From Bacteroidales bacterium (GTDB lineage: Bacteria > Bacteroidota > Bacteroidia > Bacteroidales > UBA932), in assembly GCA_017454905.1 (NCBI GenBank), contig JAFTCB010000012.1:1-49041 (forward strand): a stretch of DNA of 49,041 nt, in the 5' to 3' direction. Positions within the stretch are counted from its first letter, which is position 1. Every line of letters starts with the position of its first letter. Below are positions 42,450 through 49,041 of the stretch, in pieces. Under the pieces are notes generated by a model. That model did no database searches. It was not told the origin of the DNA and worked only from the letters and a program-made list of their open reading frames with translations. Position numbers and translations under genes: made by a program.

Positions 42450-43688
42450 ATGGATACAGCCCTGTTTGAAGCCGCTAAACGGGCGGCGGCGAAAGTCGCG
42501 CTGCTTCCGGACGAAGTCCGTGCGGAGGCGCTGGTTGCCGTTGCGGACGCCATCGAAGCGCATGGATCGGAACTGCTGGCGGCGAATGCCGGGGATCTGG
42601 CGCGCATGGATCCGCAGAATCCGCTCTATGACCGTCTCAAACTGGACCCGGGCCGCTTGTCCGGGATCGCTTCGGATATGCGTCATGTCGCAGGGCTGCC
42701 TTCACCGCTGGGGCGTGTCCTGGATGACCGGACCCTGCCCAACGGGTTGCACTTGCGCAAGGTGAGCGTGCCTTTCGGCGTGGTCGGCGTCATCTATGAA
42801 GCACGGCCCAATGTGACCTTCGATGTCTTTGCGCTGTGCCTGCGCAGCGGCAATGCCTGCATCCTCAAGGGCGGCCGGGATGCCGATGCCTCCAACCGGG
42901 CGGCTGTCGCGCTGATCCGGCAGGTCCTGGAATCTTTGGGCCTTCCGCCGGAGGCTGTGACCCTGCTGCCTCCGGACCACGAGGCCGTGGGGGATCTGCT
43001 CGGTGCGGTCGGTTATGTGGACCTGGTCATCCCGCGGGGCGGCCGGCGCCTGATCGATTATGTCAGGGACCATGCGCGGGTGCCCTGCATCGAGACCGGG
43101 GCGGGTGTCGTCAATACCTATTTCGATAAGGACGGAGACCTGGAGACGGGCCGGCGCGTGGTATGCAATGCCAAGACCCGGCGCGTGTCGGTCTGCAACG
43201 CCCTGGACTGCCTGATCGTCCATGCCTCGCGGCTCTCCGATCTTCCGGCCCTGGTGGCGCCCCTGGCGGAGCATCGGGTCCTCCTGTATGCGGATGAATC
43301 GGCCTTTGATGCCCTGCAGGGACGGTATCCCCGGGTGGAGCTTGCCGGACCGGATTCTTTCGGCACCGAGTACATGGATTACAAGATGGCCGTCCGGACC
43401 GTATCGTCGATGGACGAAGCGCTTGCGCATATCTCCCGTTACGGGTCCGGACACAGTGAAAGCATCGTGACAGACTCCGAAGAGGCTGCCCGGCGTTTCC
43501 AGATGGAAGTGGATGCTGCGTGCGTGTACGTGAATGCGCCGACCAGTTTTACCGACGGCGCCCAGTTCGGACTGGGCGCGGAAATCGGGATCAGTACCCA
43601 GAAACTGGGGGCGCGCGGTCCGATGGGACTGGCGGAACTGACTACCTATAAGTGGCTGATCAACGGAGCCGGACAGATCCGGCCGTGA
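42450..43688 (+). CDS. proA: Gamma-glutamyl phosphate reductase
   Basis: A 412-residue aldehyde-dehydrogenase-fold enzyme for the second step of proline synthesis. The catalytic cysteine is C249 in [50 protein letters not shown] and the C-terminal [20 protein letters not shown] are family motifs. It follows proB by 3 nt. Its stop directly abuts the stop of the convergent lipoprotein gene. Confidence 0.96.
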   Translation: MDTALFEAAKRAAAKVALLPDEVRAEALVAVADAIEAHGSELLAANAGDLARMDPQNPLYDRLKLDPGRLSGIASDMRHVAGLPSPLGRVLDDRTLPNGLHLRKVSVPFGVVGVIYEARPNVTFDVFALCLRSGNACILKGGRDADASNRAAVALIRQVLESLGLPPEAVTLLPPDHEAVGDLLGAVGYVDLVIPRGGRRLIDYVRDHARVPCIETGAGVVNTYFDKDGDLETGRRVVCNAKTRRVSVCNALDCLIVHASRLSDLPALVAPLAEHRVLLYADESAFDALQGRYPRVELAGPDSFGTEYMDYKMAVRTVSSMDEALAHISRYGSGHSESIVTDSEEAARRFQMEVDAACVYVNAPTSFTDGAQFGLGAEIGISTQKLGARGPMGLAELTTYKWLINGAGQIRP

Positions 43689-43994
43689 TTATTTCTTCAT
43701 TTCTTTGATTTCCCGGTACGGGACATTGGGCACGGCGTAAAGCAGTTTGGTGCGCTCCTCCTGAGCCCGGCGGAGGCTGTCCAGCCGTATCCGGTCGTTT
43801 TCGCTCGCCTGGAAAGGGGCTTCCTGGGCTTCCATCTCGGAAAGTATCTGATCTACCAGGGCCTTCTGCTGCTCCCGCGCAGCCTCCTGCTCCCGCTCGA
43901 GGCGGGCCTGCCGCGCTTCGCGCAGAGCCGAACAGGAAGAGAACCCGAGAATGGCCAGGATACCGGCCAGGATATAATTGACGGACTTTTTCAT
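43689..43994 (-). CDS. Small lipoprotein paired with the radical SAM enzyme
   Basis: A 101-residue lipoprotein: signal and lipobox LAILGFSSC (Cys21), a highly charged helical middle rich in Arg, Glu and Gln (about 25-85), and a short C-terminus reading YAVPNVPYREIKE. The LGFSSC ending of the signal and a YGxP-like motif are features I associate with the lipo_with_rSAM family found beside this radical SAM enzyme; here the usual C-terminal beta-rich domain seems absent. It has its own -7 box overlapping the radical SAM stop codon. A target of modification is plausible but unproven. Confidence 0.72.
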   Translation of the reverse strand: MKKSVNYILAGILAILGFSSCSALREARQARLEREQEAAREQQKALVDQILSEMEAQEAPFQASENDRIRLDSLRRAQEERTKLLYAVPNVPYREIKEMKK

Positions 43995-43999
43995 GAAGT

Positions 44000-44007
44000 C
44001 AAAGTTA
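44000..44007 (-). promoter_or_regulatory. -7 promoter box of the small lipoprotein gene
   Basis: TAACTTTG; its first three bases are the TAA stop of the radical SAM gene. It ends 5 nt before the ATG at 43994: leaderless arrangement inside an operon. Confidence 0.65.
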
Positions 44008-45066
44008 GGCAATTCTTTTCAAATGACAAAATAGGAGTTTCCCCTGGTCATCGCGGAGGTGCATGCCACCGCCGAGACAATACTTGAAATATTTGCAGTC
44101 AGCGCATTCTCCGGTGCGCATCCATTCCCGGTCGCGGTAGGGTTGGAATCCCTTTTCCCAGACGTCCATCAGGTCATCCCGGTAGATGTTGCCCTGGTGG
44201 TAGTCCGCCCGGATGCTGGCGCAGGCGGAGATGGAACCGTCCACGAGCACCGAAGCCGCCGTGATGCCCGCTTCGCAGCTGTAGAAATGGTCCCGGACCT
44301 CTCCTTCATAGTTGCCGAGGAATCCCTCGCAGCCGTAGGAAGCGTGGATGCGGCCTTCCTTGCGTGTCTGTTTGATGAAATCCAACAGCCCGCGGAACTC
44401 GTCCCGCGGCAGCTGCAGTTCGTCGTCCCCCGCGGCCCGTCCCATCGGGAAAACCGTGAACAGGCGCCAGTGCGACACGCCCCATCCGATGAGGGCCTCT
44501 TTCAGTCGGGGAAGTTCGGCATAGTTGCGCCGGTTGACGCAGGTCACGACATCAAAGACGAAATCCTTCTGCTGCGCAAGCATCCGGATCGCTGTTGAAG
44601 CACGCTCGAAACTGTGCTCCCGTCCGCGCATCCAGTCATGGTTGTCCTGCAGGCCGTCCAGGCTCACGGTGGCGCTCCGCATTCCGCTGTCCAGCAGGCG
44701 GGCGAAGCGTTCCGGCGTGAGCGCGAAGCCATTGGTCACCATGCCCCAGGAGAAGCCTTTCTCATAGATTCCGCGGCCGCATTCTTCCAGATCCGGCCGC
44801 ATCAGCGGCTCGCCGCCGGTCACGATGACAAAGACGGAATGCGGTTCACACCGGGCATTGACGCTGTCCAGCACCCGGAGGAAATCTTCCCGGGGCATGT
44901 CCGGGGCCTGCGAAACCATCTTGCAGTCGCTCCCGCAGTGCCTGCAGGCCAGGTTGCAGCGGAGCGTACATTCCCAGAAAAGCTGTTCCAGCGGATGGCT
45001 CCGCCGGACGTCCCGCTGCAGGACATTGTTGATATCCAGGGCGATCCTGTGCCTCAGGTCGAGCAT
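44005..45066 (-). CDS. Radical SAM/SPASM enzyme of the rSAM-lipoprotein system (TIGR04133-like)
   Basis: A 353-residue enzyme with the radical SAM motif C37xxxC41xxC44 inside FWECTLRCNLACRHCGSDCK, GGEPLMRPDL, and a SPASM-type C-terminal cluster region with C321, C324, C330 and C347 (CADCKYFKYC). It closely resembles, from memory, Bacteroides proteins of TIGR04133, which are encoded next to a small lipoprotein and have no known product. SPASM enzymes usually modify peptides or proteins. Start overlaps the stop of the LamG gene by 1 nt. Confidence 0.88.
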   Translation of the reverse strand: MLDLRHRIALDINNVLQRDVRRSHPLEQLFWECTLRCNLACRHCGSDCKMVSQAPDMPREDFLRVLDSVNARCEPHSVFVIVTGGEPLMRPDLEECGRGIYEKGFSWGMVTNGFALTPERFARLLDSGMRSATVSLDGLQDNHDWMRGREHSFERASTAIRMLAQQKDFVFDVVTCVNRRNYAELPRLKEALIGWGVSHWRLFTVFPMGRAAGDDELQLPRDEFRGLLDFIKQTRKEGRIHASYGCEGFLGNYEGEVRDHFYSCEAGITAASVLVDGSISACASIRADYHQGNIYRDDLMDVWEKGFQPYRDREWMRTGECADCKYFKYCLGGGMHLRDDQGKLLFCHLKRIA

Positions 45067-45758
45067 TATTCTCCGTTGAGTTTCTTGTGGTCCTGGAGCA
45101 TCTCTTCCGGCTTCAGGGCCCTGGGGGTTACGCGCAGTTTATAGAGGTCTCCCTTGAACCAGCAGACCATGTTCTGCCGGACGCCGACGGAGGTGAACCC
45201 TTCTGTGACAAGCGGGAGCCAGGGCATGGAGCTGCGGCACTGTTCGACTCCGTCGACGTAGCTGACCAGGCCCTCCGGGGTAGCGACCAGCGCGAGGGAG
45301 TACCAGCGGTCGGTGGGATGCGTGAGTTTCTCGTCGATCAGGACGGCGCTCCGCCGGGCCGGATTGGGATTCTCCGGCGTGGCTTCCGGGGTGCCCAGGT
45401 TGACGAATGCGTCGAAATACCAGGTCTTGTCCGGATTCACACGCGTCTCGAAGAGAATGCGCTTGTCCATCGTGCCGATATGCAGGAAGCGCTGCTCGAA
45501 GGCCGCGTCGCCGTCCTGGCGGAAAACGACTTCCAGGGTGAATTCTTCCATTCCGGCTACCGGGACGGATTCGACGAAGACGGCGTCCCCCTTGCCGTCG
45601 AAATGCACGGCCTGGCCGGCGGGGGTCCAGAAGACCTGCGGTTCGCCGAAGAGGCTGCGGATGGGCGGGAAGTAGTCTGCTGACCATTCAACGGTGCGGG
45701 GCTGGGCCACGCAGGCGATTGCCAGGCAGGAAGCGAGAAGGGAGGTAAGCGTTTTCAT
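45066..45758 (-). CDS. Exported LamG/concanavalin-like domain protein
   Basis: A 230-residue protein with a signal peptide (MKTLTSLLASCLAIACVAQ) and a jelly-roll LamG-type domain: FDGKGDAVFVESVPVAGMEE, FTLEVVFRQDG, a WYSLALVATPEGLVSYVDGV strand pair and a C-terminal LRVTPRALKPEEML. Such domains bind glycans or calcium. TAATG overlap shows co-translation with the radical SAM gene. The frame open to 47162 lies antisense to the carboxylesterase and is rejected. Confidence 0.82.
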   Translation of the reverse strand: MKTLTSLLASCLAIACVAQPRTVEWSADYFPPIRSLFGEPQVFWTPAGQAVHFDGKGDAVFVESVPVAGMEEFTLEVVFRQDGDAAFEQRFLHIGTMDKRILFETRVNPDKTWYFDAFVNLGTPEATPENPNPARRSAVLIDEKLTHPTDRWYSLALVATPEGLVSYVDGVEQCRSSMPWLPLVTEGFTSVGVRQNMVCWFKGDLYKLRVTPRALKPEEMLQDHKKLNGE

Positions 45759-45763
45759 ATTAC

Positions 45764-45771
45764 CAAAGATA
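45764..45771 (-). promoter_or_regulatory. -7 promoter box of the LamG-rSAM-lipoprotein operon
   Basis: TATCTTTG ending 5 nt before the ATG at 45758: leaderless arrangement. Confidence 0.65.
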
Positions 45772-45826
45772 CTGATTTTTTCATCTTTTTGGTCTTTTCT
45801 TGCAAGAATTCCCGATGCCGGAGAGT

Positions 45827-45834
45827 TAACTTTG
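45827..45834 (+). promoter_or_regulatory. -7 promoter box of the carboxylesterase gene
   Basis: TAACTTTG, 26 nt before the ATG at 45861. Confidence 0.6.
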
Positions 45835-45860
45835 CATTCGTCATTAAAACCGACAGCCTT

Positions 45861-47366
45861 ATGAAGAAATGCCTTTTGTTTTTGTCTGTGCTCGTCCTGT
45901 TCGGATGCAGCAAGACCGTTGTCAATCCGGTCCTGACCATCGAGGGTGGGCAGGTCCAGGGTGTCACTGCGGATATTCCCGGCGTCTTCGTGTACCGGGG
46001 TATCCCGTATGCCGCTCCGCCGATCGGCGACCTGCGCTGGAAAGAACCCCAGCCCGTCGTCCCCTGGCAGGGCGTCAAGATTGCAGATAAATTCGGCCAT
46101 CCCGGCTACCAGGCCGTCCACTATCCCGGCGGTTATACGACCGAATGGGGATACGGGGATGAGGCTCCTTACAGCGAGGACTGCCTCTATCTCAACGTGT
46201 GGACCAAGGCTCCGGGCGAGGTCGGTAAAAAACTTCCCGTCGCGCTGTGGATCCACGGCGGCGGTTATCGTGAAGGCTGGGGCTCCGAACCGGAGTTCGA
46301 CGGCCAGGAGTGGGGCGCGAAAGACGTCGTCCTCGTCTCCATCAATTATCGCCTGGGTGTTTTCGGATTCCTGACCCATCCTGAACTTTCTGCGGAGAGC
46401 CCGCACCACGTTTCCGGAAACTACGGCATCCTCGACCAGATCGAGGCTCTCAAGTGGATTCGCAAGAACATCGCCCAGTTCGGCGGAGATCCGGACAATG
46501 TGACGATCTTCGGCCAGAGCGCCGGCGCCGGCAGCGTCAAGACACTCTGCGAATCCCCGCTGGCCCGCGGCCTCTTCAACAAGGCCATCATTATGTCCGG
46601 CGGTGGCCTGACCGTTCCCCAGGCAGCTCCCGCTCCCGCTCCGGCACCCGCAGCCCGTCCGGCCGCCGGCCGTCCGGCAATGCCCGCCGCTGCGATGCGC
46701 GGTATGTTCCGTGCCCAGACCCTGCCCGAGGCTGAACAGCAGACCAAGACCGTCATGGACTGGGCCGGCCTGACCGACCTGAAGAAGATGCGTGCCGCCT
46801 CTACGGAGATGCTCTACACCGTCGGCAACATCTACAACGCCGCCAGCGGCAAGTTCGCGTTCCTGACCGGCTCTCCGATCGTGGACGGCTATGTCTGCAA
46901 GCAGAGCTTTGACGATGCGGCCAAGGAAGGCAACCTCGCCGATGTGCCGTACATGATCGGCTACACGCTCAACGATATGGGCGACATGGCCGGCGGCATT
47001 GCAGCCTTCTGCCTCAACCGGGAAGAGAAAGGCGGCAAGGCCTGGGCCTATGAATTCGCCCGTCCGCTGCCGGATGACGGTTCTCATCCTGAGGTCACCG
47101 CCCGGCTCAAGGGCGCATTCCACTCCTCCGACCTCTGGTTTGTGTTCAAGTCCCTGCAGCACTGCTGGCGTCCCTGGGTCCAGGGTGACTGGGACCTTTC
47201 CGAGAAGATGCTGACCGCTTGGACCAACTTCGCCAAGACCGGCGATCCCAACGGCGGCGGTGTCGCGTGGACGCCTTATACCAAGGACAACGGCAAGTTC
47301 ATGCTCTTCAAGCTGGATGCCCAGGAGAACGAAGCTTCCGAAATGGGGGATCCGATCAAGCCGTAA
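45861..47366 (+). CDS. Type B carboxylesterase, lipoprotein
   Basis: A 501-residue alpha/beta-hydrolase with lipoprotein signal (LFGC). Family motifs are FVYRGIPYAAPPIGDLRWKE, SEDCLYLNVWT, the oxyanion loop WIHGGGYREG and nucleophile elbow GQSAGAGS (S220). Just after it, at about residues 254-285, lies a Pro/Ala-rich stretch (APAPAPAPAARPAAGRPAMP) that I would not expect in the family. Likely removes acetyl or feruloyl esters from plant or host glycans; substrate unknown. Monocistronic with its own promoter and terminator. Confidence 0.9.
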   Translation: MKKCLLFLSVLVLFGCSKTVVNPVLTIEGGQVQGVTADIPGVFVYRGIPYAAPPIGDLRWKEPQPVVPWQGVKIADKFGHPGYQAVHYPGGYTTEWGYGDEAPYSEDCLYLNVWTKAPGEVGKKLPVALWIHGGGYREGWGSEPEFDGQEWGAKDVVLVSINYRLGVFGFLTHPELSAESPHHVSGNYGILDQIEALKWIRKNIAQFGGDPDNVTIFGQSAGAGSVKTLCESPLARGLFNKAIIMSGGGLTVPQAAPAPAPAPAARPAAGRPAMPAAAMRGMFRAQTLPEAEQQTKTVMDWAGLTDLKKMRAASTEMLYTVGNIYNAASGKFAFLTGSPIVDGYVCKQSFDDAAKEGNLADVPYMIGYTLNDMGDMAGGIAAFCLNREEKGGKAWAYEFARPLPDDGSHPEVTARLKGAFHSSDLWFVFKSLQHCWRPWVQGDWDLSEKMLTAWTNFAKTGDPNGGGVAWTPYTKDNGKFMLFKLDAQENEASEMGDPIKP

Positions 47367-47391
47367 GGCCGCAAAGCGACCTGCTCAAACA

Positions 47392-47424
47392 AAACGTCCG
47401 TCCGGGATCCCCGGGCGGACGTTT
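47392..47424 (+). terminator. Terminator of the carboxylesterase gene
   Basis: Fifteen-bp inverted repeat AAACGTCCGTCCGGG/CCCGGGCGGACGTTT with one G-T pair and a 3-nt loop, followed by CTGTTT. It probably also serves the convergent YjbH-like gene. Confidence 0.8.
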
Positions 47425-47449
47425 CTGTTTATCGATGCGGTGCTGACCG

Positions 47450-48265
47450 CTAAAAGAGAACTATTTTGTATCGGAAGCCCCAGGAGACCCATTGCATGTT
47501 CTGCAACATGAACATCAGGTCGAAATGATTCTTGTAGAAGGTGAAAACCATTCCGGCATTCCAGGTCCTGGAGTCATATTCTCCGATGAGGTTCAGGCTC
47601 GCCATCTCGCTCTGCAACCATTTCGGACGCCAGTTGACACCGCCGCAAAGGCCCTTGACGGGACGGTCCGTGCGGAAACTGTATTGGTATCCGATATGGG
47701 TGCCGATATCGCCGACTGGAGTGTTGAAATGCTTGGAGGCGGAGACAAAAAACCGGTTGAAGTAACCGTTTTGGTTATCAATCTTGTCTGTTGAGCCGAA
47801 GTATTCTCCGTTCACGGCGCCTGTGACCGGGTCGCTGACGCCGACGGCAATGGCCGGGACCCATTTCCATCCGAACTCGTTTTCTTTGACCAGCAGGAAT
47901 TTGGCATAGAAGTGACGGTCCTGGTTGTTCTGCGCTCTCCACCATGCACTGGGTGGATTCTCCATCCGCTTTCCGTCCATCAGGGTGAGGACATATGAGA
48001 CTTCAAACCGGGACCAGAAGGTAATGTTGATGCTGTAGCCGAACGTGTCATACCCCCAGGGAAAAGGCGGAAGGACATGCGGATCCAGGAAAGTATTCGT
48101 AATCATGAAAGTCCCGGAGGGATTCATGTCCGCCGAAGGAGCGAGCATCAATCCGGAAGCCCCATCCTGGAGGAACTGGGCACGGGCGGGACCTGCTGCC
48201 GTCGACAGCAGCAGAAGGACAATGATCAGTACTCGTATATGAGAGAAAAAAGTCCGCATCAACAT
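47450..48265 (-). CDS. YjbH-like outer-membrane protein (exopolysaccharide-associated)
   Basis: A 271-residue protein with a signal peptide (ends about GPARAQ) followed by GASGLMLAPSADMNPSGTFM, the opening I associate with YjbH/YbjH family proteins, and a series of amphipathic strands (YSINITFWSRFEVSYVLTLM, THIGYQYSFRTD, WNAGMVFTFYKNHFDLMFML) ending in aromatic-rich VSWGFRYKIVLF, typical of a beta-barrel. YjbH proteins are tied to exopolysaccharide production, which suits the nearby capsule genes. Shorter than the enterobacterial protein (~700). Start could be 48265 or 48259. Confidence 0.75.
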   Translation of the reverse strand: MLMRTFFSHIRVLIIVLLLLSTAAGPARAQFLQDGASGLMLAPSADMNPSGTFMITNTFLDPHVLPPFPWGYDTFGYSINITFWSRFEVSYVLTLMDGKRMENPPSAWWRAQNNQDRHFYAKFLLVKENEFGWKWVPAIAVGVSDPVTGAVNGEYFGSTDKIDNQNGYFNRFFVSASKHFNTPVGDIGTHIGYQYSFRTDRPVKGLCGGVNWRPKWLQSEMASLNLIGEYDSRTWNAGMVFTFYKNHFDLMFMLQNMQWVSWGFRYKIVLF

Positions 48266-48277
48266 TGGTATTGTCCG

Positions 48278-48285
48278 CAAAGATA
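48278..48285 (-). promoter_or_regulatory. -7 promoter box of the YjbH-like gene
   Basis: TATCTTTG on the minus strand, 12 nt before the ATG at 48265; no clear -33 element. Confidence 0.6.
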
Positions 48286-48340
48286 GGAAAAGATTCTTAA
48301 AACAGAACCATTGTCCGGCTTTGTGCACCTTACTTCTGTC

Positions 48341-48371
48341 ATTGGCAGTGTCGTTTTTTTGTGTATATTTG
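48341..48371 (+). promoter_or_regulatory. Promoter of the mannose-1-phosphate guanylyltransferase gene
   Basis: ATTG (48341-48344, one mismatch to TTTG), 19-nt spacer, TATATTTG (48364-48371), 17 nt before the ATG at 48389. Confidence 0.75.
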
Positions 48372-48388
48372 TGTAAAATCGATGTGTT

Positions 48389-49041
48389 ATGCATATTATC
48401 TTATTGTCCGGCGGCTCCGGGAAGCGCCTGTGGCCCTTGTCGAACGAAGTGCGTTCGAAGCAGTTCATTCCGATTTTCAGGCGCGAAGACGGGAGCTATG
48501 AGTCGATGGTGCAGCGGGTGTTCCGGCAGATCCGGACGGTGGAGCCGGAGGCAACGGTGACGATCGCGACGTCGAAGAGCCAGGTGTCCTCGATCCACAA
48601 CCAGCTGGGGGATGCCGTTGGGATCAGCGTGGAGCCGTGCCGGCGGGATACGTTCCCGGCGATTGCGCTGTCGAGCGCCTATCTGCACGACATCCAGGGC
48701 GTCGGGTTGGATGAGGCCGTGGTGGTCTGCCCGGTGGACCCGTATGTGGAGGATGATTATTTCGAGGCGCTGAAGCGCCTGTCGGACCTGGCGCAGGTCG
48801 GGGCGGCGAACCTGACGCTGATGGGGATCGAGCCGACCTATCCGAGCAGCAAATACGGCTACATCATTCCCCGGGACAAGGGAGAGGTGAGCAAGGTCTC
48901 GACCTTCAAGGAGAAGCCGACGGAGGAAGTGGCGGCCGGATATATCGCACAGGGGGCCCTGTGGAACGGGGGCGTGTTCGCCTACCGGCTGGGCTATGTG
49001 CTGGATCGGGCGCAGGAGCTGATCGGCTTCTCGGACTACCA
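48389..49041 (+). CDS. manC: Mannose-1-phosphate guanylyltransferase (3' end outside window)
   Basis: The first 217 codons of a nucleotidyltransferase making GDP-mannose. The N-terminal signature LLSGGSGKRLWPLSNEVRSK is complete, followed by QFIPIF, VEPCRRDTFPAIA, CPVDPYVEDDYF and the FKEKPTEE region. The frame is open to the last base. With the phosphohexomutase and the Wza/Wzc genes it would supply mannose or fucose precursors for a surface polysaccharide. Probably the first gene of a glycan synthesis cluster beyond the window. Confidence 0.93.
   Translation, partial: MHIILLSGGSGKRLWPLSNEVRSKQFIPIFRREDGSYESMVQRVFRQIRTVEPEATVTIATSKSQVSSIHNQLGDAVGISVEPCRRDTFPAIALSSAYLHDIQGVGLDEAVVVCPVDPYVEDDYFEALKRLSDLAQVGAANLTLMGIEPTYPSSKYGYIIPRDKGEVSKVSTFKEKPTEEVAAGYIAQGALWNGGVFAYRLGYVLDRAQELIGFSDY

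Noticed and set aside
45066-47162. LamG reading frame extended to 698 codons
   Set aside because: The extension is antisense to the carboxylesterase; promoter and signal peptide fix the start at 45758.

Overview
The window comes from a GC-rich member of the Bacteroidota, most likely order Bacteroidales. The evidence is the repeated promoter form TTTG-N19-TAnnTTTG, the lack of purine-rich ribosome-binding sites, many lipoproteins, and Bacteroidota-specific families (DUF4837, DUF6515, CCDC81-type HU proteins, the rSAM/lipoprotein pair, DUF4922-SpoIID). It reads as chromosomal core with dense, overlapping operons. I see no phage, IS element, CRISPR array or plasmid gene, and no gene-free stretch above 300 bases once RNA genes are counted.

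Layout. 1-2188 (+): end of rpsA, rnz, a GH73 glucosaminidase. 2256-6815: two convergent GH3 glycosidase lipoproteins with no base between their stop codons. 6870-7904 (+): mltG. 8005-13000 (-): operon M23 peptidase-dxr-rseP-DUF4837, then tRNA-Glu-rpsT on a textbook promoter, a structured RNA-like region and tRNA-Pro. 13024-17264 (+): yqgF-def-tyrosine phosphatase, then phosphohexomutase-M23/LysM, ending in a strong two-way terminator. 17289-19096 (-): M48 protease and GH43. 19181-19300 (+): a candidate small RNA with perfect promoter and terminator. 19308-27353 (-): prfB-fumA-asmA-serB-fthC then tRNA-Leu. 27404-35758 (-): one seven-gene operon, HU/CCDC81-NUDIX-DUF4922/SpoIID-AmpG-NamZ-DUF6515-murI. 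35838-37531 (+): exported hypothetical, tRNA-Asn, DUF3298 lipoprotein. 37614-43688 (+): capsule export and control (wza-wzc-cpsB) joined by overlap to proB-proA. 43689-45758 (-): LamG protein, radical SAM/SPASM enzyme and small lipoprotein. 45861-47366 (+): carboxylesterase. 47450-48265 (-): YjbH-like outer-membrane protein. 48389-end (+): mannose-1-phosphate guanylyltransferase, cut by the window edge.

How the genes fit together. Cell-wall metabolism dominates: GH73, MltG, two M23 enzymes, and above all the seven-gene operon, which joins a muropeptide permease, an exo-muramidase, a SpoIID-like glycan lyase fused to a nucleotide-phosphorylase-like domain, and glutamate racemase. I read it as a peptidoglycan salvage operon, and it is the best candidate for an under-described system here. 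Surface polysaccharide is the second theme (Wza/Wzc/CpsB, phosphohexomutase, ManC, YjbH).

Other notable observations are an in-frame palindromic insertion inside 5-formyl-THF cyclo-ligase, a reduced partner lipoprotein beside the radical SAM enzyme, an RF2 gene without the usual autoregulatory frameshift, and eight genes whose -7 box lies only 5-8 nt before the start codon, implying leaderless mRNAs. All functional statements rest on reading the sequence by eye; no database search was run.
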